Below are positions 50,269 to 58,916 of a stretch of 64,000 nucleotides of DNA, one piece after another. Numbering within the stretch: the first letter of the stretch is position 1; the number at the start of each line of letters is the position of its first letter. The notes beneath the pieces are model-generated. The model worked only from the letters and a program-made list of their open reading frames with translations. It was not told the origin of the DNA and did not search any database. The translations under genes were made by a program, and so were the position numbers. This DNA comes from Peribacillus sp044761985 (GTDB lineage Bacteria > Bacillota > Bacilli > Bacillales > DSM-1321): the NCBI RefSeq assembly GCF_044761985.1, contig NZ_JBIWDK010000007.1:205499-269498 (forward strand). The letters are read 5' to 3'.

Positions 50269-51477
50269 ATGAGCAATAAATTATTAATCAATACGATGCT
50301 TTTATTACTTATCATGGCTGGATTAACACTTTCCTCTGGTTTAAAAGTAGAAGCAGCAGATCGTGTCCATACAGTGTCCTCTGGAGAAACAGTAGAATCA
50401 ATAGCTTCGATTTATGATATAACGGCTGACCAAGTAATGAAAACCAATGGTTTACCGGATAGTAAGGTGTATGCAGGGCAAAGGCTTAAAATTGTACAAA
50501 CTTCTTACACTCCCTCAAAATATCAGTGGGTGGAGAGAGGGAAGAGAATTGCCAACTATGCAAAATCATATGTTGGATTTAAAAAAACGCCAGGAGAAGA
50601 AACACCTTCAAAAGGGTTTGATGCGAGTGGGCTTATTTATTGGACGCTTTCCGAACAGAAAGTTTCAACTGATCGTTTGACAACAGAAGGCTTTTATAGA
50701 CTTGGAATGGAAACGGCTACTCCTAAAGCGGGGGATATAATCTTTTTCCTTGAAAAAGATACATCAAAAGTCGCGACTGCAGGAGTCTATCTAGGAAAAG
50801 ACCAATTTGTCCATTCCGGGTATGGTGCAGAAACGGTTCAAGTAAGAATGAGCACCGAAAAATATTTTGCGAAATACCAAGTTGTGTTTAAAACATATAC
50901 ACCTAAAGGGGAACATATTGTACAATCGGGAGAAACGCTAAAAAGCATTTCTGAGATTTACAGCATTTCCATGAACACCATCAAAAAACGTAATGCTTTA
51001 CCGACCACTGAGGTAATGGAGGGGCAATATCTCCAGGTATACAGCGATCTTTTATTTCCATTTTATGATGGGCAAGATAAATCCTATGATAAAGCATATG
51101 ACGTGATAAGATATGCTTATACTTTACGTGGATTCCCTTATGTGTTCAGCTCGGATAATCCGGTAGCTGGAATGGATTGTAGTGGTTTTGTTTATTGGGT
51201 CATGAAGGAACAAGGTCTATCTGTAAAACGCGGTTCAGCTGCAGATTATTATTCTTTGCTGACTCCAATAACAGAGCCTAAAGTAGGGGATCTGGTGTTT
51301 TTTAGTAACACAAGTGATAGACCGGGAATTACTCATGTAGGAATTTACTTAGGGGAAGGTCGTTTTATCCATACGACTCAGAAAGCGGGAGTTCATATTT
51401 CAGAACTGACTTCAACTTATTTTTCTCCAAGATTTGAAGGCTATGGACAAGTCAATTCATCGGCCGATATTTTTTAA
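50269..51477 (+). CDS. LysM/NlpC-P60 secreted hydrolase with one dead P60 domain
   Basis: A 402-residue exported hydrolase. Signal peptide (1-29), LysM 1 (33-76), P60-like domain 1 (~88-205), LysM 2 (215-258), P60 domain 2 (~270-400). Domain 2 has the catalytic Cys304 (GMDCSGFVYW) and His356 (ITHVGIYLG). Domain 1 reads GFDASGLIYW and VATAGVYLG: Cys is replaced by Ala119 and His by Thr170, so it is inactive. P60 enzymes cut gamma-D-glutamyl bonds in peptidoglycan; in Bacillus the PGA hydrolase PgdS belongs to this fold and lies next to the PGA genes, as here. Ribosome site AAGGAAGGG. Strong terminator after it. Confidence 0.9.
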   Translation: MSNKLLINTMLLLLIMAGLTLSSGLKVEAADRVHTVSSGETVESIASIYDITADQVMKTNGLPDSKVYAGQRLKIVQTSYTPSKYQWVERGKRIANYAKSYVGFKKTPGEETPSKGFDASGLIYWTLSEQKVSTDRLTTEGFYRLGMETATPKAGDIIFFLEKDTSKVATAGVYLGKDQFVHSGYGAETVQVRMSTEKYFAKYQVVFKTYTPKGEHIVQSGETLKSISEIYSISMNTIKKRNALPTTEVMEGQYLQVYSDLLFPFYDGQDKSYDKAYDVIRYAYTLRGFPYVFSSDNPVAGMDCSGFVYWVMKEQGLSVKRGSAADYYSLLTPITEPKVGDLVFFSNTSDRPGITHVGIYLGEGRFIHTTQKAGVHISELTSTYFSPRFEGYGQVNSSADIF

Positions 51478-51563
51478 TAAGACTTCTATCATGATTAACC
51501 AGTAGAATGCGTCCTGTACTCTAAAGAATGAAGCGTTAAATTGCCTATGCATAACTATAAGCT

Positions 51564-51619
51564 CCCCCAAACTAGACAGCAAGGAGCATGCTAATCTGTC
51601 TAGTTTGGAGGGGATTTTT
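51564..51619 (+). terminator. P60 gene terminator
   Basis: CCCCcCAAACTAGACAG pairs with CTGTCTAGTTTGGAGGGG, then ATTTTT. A near copy of its arm (CTAGTTTGGAG) recurs at about 51667. Confidence 0.88.
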
Positions 51620-51716
51620 CTATTTGAAAGGGGACGGACTAATAAAAATATATAAGCAAAGCAATCTAGTTTGGAGCTTAGTGAATCCACCGGGATTACT
51701 TTGGTGAATACATTTT

Positions 51717-52343
51717 TTACTTTTGTTTATAGTCAATCGTGGCTTTTTCTATAGCACTGACGAATTGATACAAAAGCTGAGTATGGTTATGCCTGTTTTT
51801 TCTGGTGAAGTCATCATCTTTGAAAAAACGTTTTCGGAGTTTTGTCGATAACTCTAATTGAACCCCTTCATATGTTTGGCACCGGTTTACAATGTTGAAA
51901 CTACTCATTCCGAGAAGATGCATTGGAGCGTCACCTGTTTGAAATCCAGCTTCTCTGAGGGCTATTTCAATCAACTTTTTGAACGTATCATTTTTGCCGC
52001 CGATATAGACCAACTCTTCATGTGAATCAGAGTAACCATGGATAGATAGAATTGTTTTTGCATCATTTGCTACTAGGATAGCGGTTGGTTCATCAAAAGC
52101 TGTGGAGGTAATATGGAGTTTACCGTTATCCCTTAGTTTCAGACCCTCAAATAGATACGTGCTTGCATTCAGTCTTTCTCCAAGAGTAAATGAAATTTCA
52201 CTTGTTCCTGGTTCTATGTTGCCTCCATGGATGGCCATAACAGCTATTTCTGGATTACGGTGTAAAACGGTAATACAATAATCAGAGTTTTCTATTTCAT
52301 ATTCCTTTAATTCTGCAAAACTTGAGTAGCTATTTTCCTGCAT
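51717..52343 (-). CDS. Poly-gamma-glutamate hydrolase family protein
   Basis: A 208-residue zinc peptidase-fold protein of the PGA hydrolase family (PF05908, related to phage PghP and B. subtilis YjqB/YndL). VMAIHGGNIEPGTSEI (HxGxIExGT zinc motif: His and Glu ligands) and ILSIHGYSD (third ligand His) are present. It would cleave gamma-glutamyl bonds of D/L-PGA, either to remodel the host capsule or, in phages, to pierce it. The ATG at 52343 follows GGGAGGAATAATC. It lies downstream of the cap operon on the same strand. Confidence 0.9.
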   Translation of the reverse strand: MQENSYSSFAELKEYEIENSDYCITVLHRNPEIAVMAIHGGNIEPGTSEISFTLGERLNASTYLFEGLKLRDNGKLHITSTAFDEPTAILVANDAKTILSIHGYSDSHEELVYIGGKNDTFKKLIEIALREAGFQTGDAPMHLLGMSSFNIVNRCQTYEGVQLELSTKLRKRFFKDDDFTRKNRHNHTQLLYQFVSAIEKATIDYKQK

Positions 52344-52578
52344 GATTATTCCTCCCAATCTATAAGTTATCTTATATTCTATACTGATGGGGATAAAATG
52401 AAAAAGGAGAAGAATAATTGTAATTATTATTAATGGAGAGAAGGTTTGAAAATAAAATAACCGTAGAATAGAAGAGAGTGAGGATATTTTTCTGTAAAAG
52501 TTTATTGGACATCGATATTCACCAAGTGTAGCTAATGGATATATCAGTATAAATGCATAAGCAGTCTGAAGTTAGCTA

Positions 52579-52617
52579 AAAAACAAGACCAAACCTATTT
52601 TAGGCTTGGTCTTGTTA
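52579..52617 (-). terminator. cap operon terminator
   Basis: AACAAGACCAAaCCT-attt-AGGcTTGGTCTTGTT, right after capE; T-run TTTTTTAGC follows on the minus strand. Confidence 0.92.
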
Positions 52618-52622
52618 TAAAA

Positions 52623-52772
52623 TCACTCTTGGAAATTTGTGTACTGTTCTATTTTCTCTTGTTCATCCGGAGTCAGTGTTTCAGACCGTTTGAATGTATT
52701 CATCGTGACAAGTAGGACTGCAATTAGAATGACAGGAATAATCCAGCCTACTACTTTTTTTAATATATTCAT
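52623..52772 (-). CDS. capE: CapE, small PGA-synthesis subunit
   Basis: A 49-residue protein starting MNILKKVVGWIIPVILIAVL with one membrane helix (about 7-24) and an acidic tail TPDEQEKIEQYTNF. The size (47 aa in B. anthracis CapE, 55 in B. subtilis PgsE), the position as last cap gene and ribosome site AAGGGGACG identify it. CapE is needed for PGA polymer production together with CapBCA and probably assists CapA. It is the last gene before the operon's terminator. Confidence 0.88.
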   Translation of the reverse strand: MNILKKVVGWIIPVILIAVLLVTMNTFKRSETLTPDEQEKIEQYTNFQE

Positions 52773-52824
52773 GTTCACGTCCCCTTATAAAGCTATAAAA
52801 GTTTTTTTCTAAAAGCAGGAAATG

Positions 52825-54420
52825 TTACTGCTGTGCTTGCCAGTTCCCTCGCCTTCGAGGATCCCCTGCTCCGGTTAGTCGGTAGTTCTTCTCGTTTCTG
52901 ACAAGGACTTGTACTCCTCCATAAAATAGGGGGTAAGACTTTTGAATGACGTTATATCGTTTGTTTTCTAGTGCAGAGATAGTCTCTTTGGAAAGTCTTG
53001 ATTCCGTATAGATAGTATTTCCATCAAAGACAAACCGATAGCGGTCTACAATATTCTGGAACGTATCTTCATCCTGTGAATATGCAAATAGAACCTGTGT
53101 AAGTACTTGAGGAATTCTATTTCCACCAGGAGAACCGATTCCAATGGTCTCTTCCCCCTGCTTTTTAAGAACAGTAGGTGCTGTGAAGGATCTTGAACGT
53201 TTGTTAGCCTTTAGAGAATTCAAGCCGGAGCGGAAGCTTTTTAGTTGATCATTAAGGAAAAATCCATTCGTATAGGCGCCTGAACCGAAAAAGTTACTGA
53301 GTGTATTCGTTGCAGAAACAGTAGTTCCGTATTTGTCCATAATTACAAAGTGCGTGGTACTCTCGTGTTCTTCAGAATCTTTGGATTCGATGTTTGTCCA
53401 GTTATTATCTTGAATCTCGTTCTTCAAGTTTTTCAAATGAAGGGGAGATAGTAACTGTTCTGCTTTTTTGGCACTGATGCCATCACCAATATATTTAATA
53501 CGGTCTTGGTAGGAAGCGTTTGTAATCGCGCCTAATAATTCCATATAATCAGATTTACTTGAAGCTTCGTCAAGGTGGGTTTCTTCAGCAAGCTTCAACA
53601 TTTCTAGGACAGTAGTCCCGGAAAAGGGAGGTGGAGCCGTTAACACGTCGTACCCCGCAAATGTACCCTGGACTGGCGCTCGTTCTTTTACTTCATAACG
53701 CTTTAAATCCTTTAATTCAATGTCTGTTCTGTTTTTGATATCTCGTGCAATGTCGCCTTTATAAAAGCCGTCTGGCCCTTTTTTTTGAATCAATTTCAAT
53801 GTTTCAGCAAGTTCTTTTTGCACCAGTTTTTCCCCAGGTTTAATGGGTTCTCCTTTAGGATAGAACAATAGAGTTTCTTTAGAAGAAACTCTTGCTTGGG
53901 CTGCAGTTAAACGGGATGTCAACATCTCATCGACTACAAATCCTTCTTCAGCGAGCTTAATGGCTGGCTGAAGAAGATCTTCCATTGGTATACTTCCATA
54001 CTTATCATGGACGACTTTCATTCCCGCGACTAAGCCTGGGGTCCCCGTATGATGGTTTAAATTTGCATCTTTTGGAGATGTTTCACGATAATCTATAAAG
54101 TTAGGTTTTCCTGATTCAGGTACAATCAGCATTCCGCCTCCGCCACCAATTCCGGATCCATAAAATTCTGTTACGCCTAAGACATAAGAAACGGCAATCG
54201 CTGCATCGGCAGCTGTTCCGTCATTGTCTAAAATCTGCATTCCTACTTCAATGGCCATTGGGTTGGAAGAACTAACTCCATAAGATTTATTGTTAAATGA
54301 TTTACTGGGATAATTGGTTTCATTCGTGTCAGAAAGAGGGTCAGTTTTTTTTGAACATCCTGCTATAACAATGAGCAAACAGAGGGAAAAGAGTACTTTC
54401 CGTGTGAAAGGATAAACCAC
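52825..54420 (-). CDS. capD: Capsule gamma-glutamyltransferase CapD-like
   Basis: A 531-residue N-terminal-nucleophile hydrolase. It starts with a lipoprotein signal (LLIVIAGC, Cys at residue 22), then the GGT large subunit with IGGGGGMLIV and the autocleavage site at STTHFVI (nucleophile Thr about residue 355), and a small subunit with SNFFGSGAYTNG and GSPGGNRIPQVL. Length (528 in B. anthracis CapD) and gene order B-C-A-D-E mark it as CapD, which cuts PGA and transfers it to meso-diaminopimelate cross-bridges, anchoring the capsule, rather than catabolic Ggt. The start is GTG. Confidence 0.9.
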   Translation of the reverse strand: MVYPFTRKVLFSLCLLIVIAGCSKKTDPLSDTNETNYPSKSFNNKSYGVSSSNPMAIEVGMQILDNDGTAADAAIAVSYVLGVTEFYGSGIGGGGGMLIVPESGKPNFIDYRETSPKDANLNHHTGTPGLVAGMKVVHDKYGSIPMEDLLQPAIKLAEEGFVVDEMLTSRLTAAQARVSSKETLLFYPKGEPIKPGEKLVQKELAETLKLIQKKGPDGFYKGDIARDIKNRTDIELKDLKRYEVKERAPVQGTFAGYDVLTAPPPFSGTTVLEMLKLAEETHLDEASSKSDYMELLGAITNASYQDRIKYIGDGISAKKAEQLLSPLHLKNLKNEIQDNNWTNIESKDSEEHESTTHFVIMDKYGTTVSATNTLSNFFGSGAYTNGFFLNDQLKSFRSGLNSLKANKRSRSFTAPTVLKKQGEETIGIGSPGGNRIPQVLTQVLFAYSQDEDTFQNIVDRYRFVFDGNTIYTESRLSKETISALENKRYNVIQKSYPLFYGGVQVLVRNEKNYRLTGAGDPRRRGNWQAQQ

Positions 54421-54530
54421 TGATTGATCGCCTCTTTTCGGTGTGAGCTTCTAAGATGTATGTCTTCTAATTATATTAATGCTAGTTAGTAAGACTCTTA
54501 TTCACGCAATATCTAGTTGTATGGTAGTGT

Positions 54531-55790
54531 TTACTGTTCAATGCTTTCTTGGGTTGCAATATCATCTTGTGTTTTTTTTGCTTCTTTTGCTTCTTTTATT
54601 GTAGTTGCAGTTTCTTCCCGTTCTTTCTTATGGTTGATTACACGCTTATGGTCCAATTTAATCTCTATCTTATCATCTTTTTCAGTCCATTGTACATTTT
54701 CACTTGTTTCCTTTGTTAACTGACGGTAAACTCTTGATTTATCACTGGAAGATGTAGCAGGTCTTGGTGTAGCCTCCTTGATTTGCAATGGAAGTACATC
54801 GATTGTAGCTTGTCCGTCTTCTGCTAGATGATACTGGACCATCGCAGAATCTTTTGTACGTGTCCAACCTTGATCAAATACAAAGTTCCCTAAGCTGTAG
54901 AAGATAAGACCATTTTTATATACATCAAACGATTGAAGTACGTGGGGGTGATGACCTATTATAATGTCAGCCCCTGCATCGATGATGGCCTTAGCCAATT
55001 CCGTTTGACGTCCGGTTGTAGAAGTAGCGTATTCTAATCCCCAGTGCATATTAACGACAACTAAGTCTGCATTTCCTTTTTTTGCGTCCTTGGCATTTCC
55101 TATCATTTCGAATAATAAGTCGGGATTGGAGTTTAATATACCCGGTTTATTATTAGTTACCACTCCATTATCGAGCATTTCATCGGTAAAACCTAGTGTG
55201 GCCACACGAATTCCATTAATATCTTCGTAGACGACGTTTGATTTAGCTTCTTTTCTATTCGCTCCAACACCGACAAAATCCATTCCGACACTTTCAAATT
55301 CATCAATTGTGTCAAGTAAACCCTCTTCTTGATAATCCAATGAGTGGTTATTGGCTAGTGTCATAACAGTGAATCCGGCGTTTTTTACGGCTTCGACTCC
55401 ACTTTTGTAGGAGTGTAGTGGATATTCAGTGTCTGCTACTTTGTAATTAGAAACATCAGTTTTTAATGCAGGATGTTCATAATTTCCGCTAACATAATCA
55501 GACGCAGTAAAATAAGGCTTCACATAACGGTAGAGGTAGTCAAATCCCTGTTGGTCTGTTACTTTCTCAACATAACGGCCCATCATTACATCTCCGACCA
55601 TAGACATCGTAAGGATATCGTTTGGTTTCGATGCAACAACCTCCACGTCCTTCGTTTTCCCAAGCCAAGACGTAATGACTAAGATGAAAATTAATATTGG
55701 TAGAACGATTGCTGTATATTTGAGATTCTTTTTCTTCGTCCGCTTTGTAAAGATAAGTGTTTTTTCTTTTGCGTTTAAAGTACGTTTCAT
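54531..55790 (-). CDS. capA: CapA, PGA export/synthesis metallophosphatase-fold protein
   Basis: A 419-residue CapA-family protein with one N-terminal membrane anchor (about 24-46) and a large extracytoplasmic calcineurin-like domain: MVGDVMMGRYV, GNYEHPAL, TLANNHSLDYQ, VNMHWGLEYA and IGHHPHVLQSFD carry the Asp/His/Asn metal set. CapA is required for PGA transport through the membrane. The C-terminus has a Lys/Glu-rich tail (REETATTIKEAKEAKK). I prefer the ATG at 55790 behind GAGGTG; a GTG start three codons upstream is inside that site. It starts ten bases after capC. Confidence 0.93.
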   Translation of the reverse strand: MKRTLNAKEKTLIFTKRTKKKNLKYTAIVLPILIFILVITSWLGKTKDVEVVASKPNDILTMSMVGDVMMGRYVEKVTDQQGFDYLYRYVKPYFTASDYVSGNYEHPALKTDVSNYKVADTEYPLHSYKSGVEAVKNAGFTVMTLANNHSLDYQEEGLLDTIDEFESVGMDFVGVGANRKEAKSNVVYEDINGIRVATLGFTDEMLDNGVVTNNKPGILNSNPDLLFEMIGNAKDAKKGNADLVVVNMHWGLEYATSTTGRQTELAKAIIDAGADIIIGHHPHVLQSFDVYKNGLIFYSLGNFVFDQGWTRTKDSAMVQYHLAEDGQATIDVLPLQIKEATPRPATSSSDKSRVYRQLTKETSENVQWTEKDDKIEIKLDHKRVINHKKEREETATTIKEAKEAKKTQDDIATQESIEQ

Positions 55791-55800
55791 TTTATCCACC

Positions 55801-56250
55801 TCAGAATAGGTAATACACGTTCATTAGACCGAAAGTTACTCCGGATAATAAAAGCGTGCTGCCAAGTGTTAATGGCATTCCTTGTCTTTGAATGGCATTA
55901 GCGATCAAGCCAGGGACGATTATACCAATACCACGGAATTCAAAAATCTCAAAAGGCATGACGGGATAGACGAAATCCAATACGAGTTTTAAACAAATCC
56001 CTGTTATCATCATTGCGGCAAACTTTCTTCTTCCGTATAAAATTACCCATCTTGAAAGTCCGTGAGCGACAATGAAATAAGTTAAGATACTTATAATGAT
56101 AATAACCAGCATGATTTGCCATTGATCAAAAACTAATGCCAAATAACCTGGCACGATAAGTCCGGCGGGCACAACACCCGTTTTTTCTGAAAAAATAAGG
56201 CTCAGTGTTACCCCTAGTACTAGGGCTACGTATAAATCCGATCCAAACAT
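55801..56250 (-). CDS. capC: CapC, PGA synthase membrane subunit
   Basis: A 149-residue protein with about five membrane helices, opening SDLYVALVLGVTLSLIFSE and containing TGVVPAGLIVPGYLAL and GIGIIVPGLIANAIQRQG, the CapC/PgsC (PgaC) signatures. It forms the membrane-bound PGA synthetase complex with CapB and is the same length as B. anthracis CapC (149). Ribosome site AGGAGGAACC. It begins 15 bases after capB. Confidence 0.95.
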   Translation of the reverse strand: MFGSDLYVALVLGVTLSLIFSEKTGVVPAGLIVPGYLALVFDQWQIMLVIIIISILTYFIVAHGLSRWVILYGRRKFAAMMITGICLKLVLDFVYPVMPFEIFEFRGIGIIVPGLIANAIQRQGMPLTLGSTLLLSGVTFGLMNVYYLF

Positions 56251-56265
56251 TAAGGTTCCTCCTAC

Positions 56266-57447
56266 TTAACTCGCTTTTTGCTTCGTTTTAGTTTTCATGA
56301 ATGCGTCAATTAATGGTTCTGCTGCTCCGTGAATGTTACCGACACCATAAACGATTCGGTTTTTCATGACTGGACGCAGTTTGGCAACGATTTCTTCCGT
56401 TGACCATTCTTCTAAATCCCAATATTCCACTGTATCTAACTTGCCTTGCTCAAATGCTTTCGTTATTGGTGAAGTGGTTTCACCGATGGCAATGACGATT
56501 TCGGATTTTATGTAAGGCAATACATCTCTTGCAAATTGCTCTGTACGGTCCACACGGTCAGGACGGCAGTTCATGATTACGATAGGTGCTTCCGTGCTGT
56601 ATCCGAAGGTACTTACCCTGTCCCAAATATTCAATGTAGATGACGCATCATTGGCGGCAAATCCATTAACGAAGAAAGTCGGTTGCCTAGCATCTCCAAA
56701 TTTAGTGATACGCATGGCACCTGGATCTGGATGTGCATTTAACATGCCACGGAATGCCGTTTTCTCATCGATGCCCAATGCTTCTGCAACAGCCAAGGCA
56801 AGGGAGGCATTATCAGGGAATACCATATAATCGAATTCACGTAGGAATTCTTCTGAGATCCTTGAGTTATCGGCTACGATAACCTTTGTATTACGTTGTT
56901 TGGCAATTTCTTTGTAATACTCTAAATGTTCGCCCTCGATGGTTATTAAATGACCATTATAGGGTATGGTTGCAGTGAATGCTTCTGCAACTTGATCCAA
57001 TGTTGGTCCCATGACATCCATATGGTCTTCAAGCACATTTACGATAACCCCAATGTTGGCCTGGATCATTTTATTTTGGAAGATTAGTTGATAGTCAGGC
57101 TGAACGGCCATACATTCACAAACTAATGCTTCAGTTCCTAAGTCAGCAACTTCTTTAACTACACGACGTTGTTCCCCGATATTCGGTCCCTCAGGACGAC
57201 GTATGATCGGTTTTTCTTTGTCCGTAAACCAATAAATCATTCTTGCGGATGTTCCGGTTGTTTTTCCTATTGTCTTGTACTCCGCTTCCTTGATCACACC
57301 TGTAATAAGACGCGTTACAGTGGATTTCCCTCGGATCCCATTTACGTTGACACGTACGGGGATGGAGTCGAGACGCTTTTGATGGCGTTTTTGTTCGACT
57401 ATGCCATAGCCAAGCAAAAATAATGCACATATAAATATCGGTGCCAT
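56266..57447 (-). CDS. capB: CapB, PGA ligase subunit
   Basis: A 393-residue amide ligase of the Mur-ligase class. It joins glutamate residues through gamma-amide bonds using ATP. VNGIRGKSTVTR is the P-loop, LICECMAVQPDYQ and NVLEDHMDVMG are Mur-ligase type central motifs, and FVNGFAANDASSTLNIW the later one; a membrane helix lies at the start (residues 1-14). First gene of capBCADE; ribosome site AGAGAGG. Upstream is a ~610-base AT-rich region without genes. It may hold regulatory sites I could not recognise. Confidence 0.95.
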   Translation of the reverse strand: MAPIFICALFLLGYGIVEQKRHQKRLDSIPVRVNVNGIRGKSTVTRLITGVIKEAEYKTIGKTTGTSARMIYWFTDKEKPIIRRPEGPNIGEQRRVVKEVADLGTEALVCECMAVQPDYQLIFQNKMIQANIGVIVNVLEDHMDVMGPTLDQVAEAFTATIPYNGHLITIEGEHLEYYKEIAKQRNTKVIVADNSRISEEFLREFDYMVFPDNASLALAVAEALGIDEKTAFRGMLNAHPDPGAMRITKFGDARQPTFFVNGFAANDASSTLNIWDRVSTFGYSTEAPIVIMNCRPDRVDRTEQFARDVLPYIKSEIVIAIGETTSPITKAFEQGKLDTVEYWDLEEWSTEEIVAKLRPVMKNRIVYGVGNIHGAAEPLIDAFMKTKTKQKAS

Positions 57448-58055
57448 TTTTTAACCTCTCTTTATTTATGTATTTGATTTACTGAATACACACTACATGA
57501 TTTTAAACTAAACAAGCAACAGTAAAATTTATATATTAATATAACTTTTTTTATTCTTTTACATTATTATCTATAAAGTAGTGACATTTTCACTAAGAGG
57601 GTCTCGGAAATTATGGAGATAGCATAACTAGAAATACCCAATGTTAGTCTTGGCTAAGAGAAGTTAAAGAAGGGTATTACCATTATATTCTAAAAATATG
57701 GTGATATATAGATAAAGTGTGGGCGTTTATTCCTGTACCTTAATAACTATTTTTATATAGTGATTAGTAAGAAGAGATTCATATTTTCAGGCTGGGTAAT
57801 TGTATAGACCCACTCTCTCTATCTTTTGATTACATAAAATGGAATTTTCCATCAGGCTGATTCCATTGACCCCTTTTCCTTACCATGATTAAACTTGGAT
57901 AAAAATGGGCTGAAGCACACACTGCTTTTTTTATTGATTTTTGGCTAAAAAACTGATAAATACCCATAGGGCTATATAAAATTTAAATGGATTAAATTAA
58001 TTTTTGGAAAGCGATGACTAGTTTCTTCTATTAATATAGTGTTAATGTAGGATAA
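57448..58055. other. cap operon upstream region
   Basis: About 600 AT-rich bases with no ORF of note. A long leader is usual for capsule operons under regulator control (for example DegU, ComA or AtxA/Acp types), but I could not find a clear promoter or operator. Confidence 0.4.
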
Positions 58056-58088
58056 ATAAAAAAAGCCCAGAATTTATTCTGAGCTTTT
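58056..58088 (-). terminator. Rho-independent terminator
   Basis: AGCtCAGAAT-aa-ATTCTGgGCTTTTTTT on the minus strand; downstream of the small gene at 58176. Confidence 0.85.
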
Positions 58089-58175
58089 GTGAATGATACT
58101 ATTTAATTTAGCTTGTAGGTTTAGGGTTCGAATGAATCTTTGCTTATTAATGATAGGGACTATATGATAGTAACT

Positions 58176-58376
58176 TTAACTTGATTTCTTTCTATTAGAA
58201 ACCATTGGTAGTGAGTCCTTTTTACCGCCATCTATAACATAAAGCATAGGTGCTAATCTTCTGTTTCCTTTATCGGCAGAATTCATCTTCAAGTAATTTT
58301 CATATTCGTTGCGAAAGAATTCTTCTTGGGCTTTCCCTTCGTTTAACTTTGCTATGAATTTGAAAAATCGTTTCAT
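58176..58376 (-). CDS. Small hypothetical protein
   Basis: A 66-residue soluble, basic protein (MKRFFKFIAKLNEGKAQEEF at the start; MLYVIDGGKKDSLPMVSNRK near the end). ACAAGGAGGAATTCAT is a textbook ribosome site, which supports it as a real gene despite its size. No family is recognised; it has no membrane helix or cysteine. It stands alone with its own terminator. Confidence 0.65.
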   Translation of the reverse strand: MKRFFKFIAKLNEGKAQEEFFRNEYENYLKMNSADKGNRRLAPMLYVIDGGKKDSLPMVSNRKKSS

Positions 58377-58873
58377 ATGAATTCCTCCTTGTGTGGTTAA
58401 AAAGTATTAGGTTAATAGTAACACACTTCAGGTGAAAATTAACCTTTTATTACAAAATAGGAAATAATAAATGGTAAAGTGGTTATATATGCTCAGTTTT
58501 CTGGTTTTGGAATACGATATTGATGTAAGGCCATCTCGTCTGTTTAGAGAGTCTCCTGTTGATCGGGTTTCGAATGAGAGTAATTAAGAGTTGGTTCAAA
58601 TGCTTTTTAAAAGTGTGCTGACACTTCTAGAGAGGAAGTAGTTATTCTACTATTTACTGATGTAAATATTACTGGAGTAATATTAATTATACATTGAATA
58701 TTCAGAAAATAATAGTGTAAGTTGAATTATTTCTCTCTGTATAAGATTCATGGTGAATTTTTTATATAATTTGTTTTGTGTTGTTATTAGTTTATTCCCC
58801 GTATTCACTATATTGAAACAATTTTAATGAAGAGGATATATTTGTTATTAACTTCATAGGATTAGCTAAATGC
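58377..58873. other. Non-coding AT-rich stretch
   Basis: About 500 bases without an ORF with a ribosome site; no hairpin or RNA family recognised. Confidence 0.45.
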
Positions 58874-58912
58874 AAGGAAAAGCTTCCCACAAGGTAGGCG
58901 TGGGAAGCGGCT
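58874..58912 (-). terminator. Chemoreceptor gene terminator
   Basis: GCTTCCCAC-gcctacctt-GTGGGAAGC then TTTTCC on the minus strand. Confidence 0.9.
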
Positions 58913-58916
58913 TTCA

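Noticed and set aside
51564..51680. Repeated CTAGTTTGGAG arms as a possible mobile repeat
   Set aside because: Explained by a terminator stem plus one partial copy; no ends or second full copy seen.
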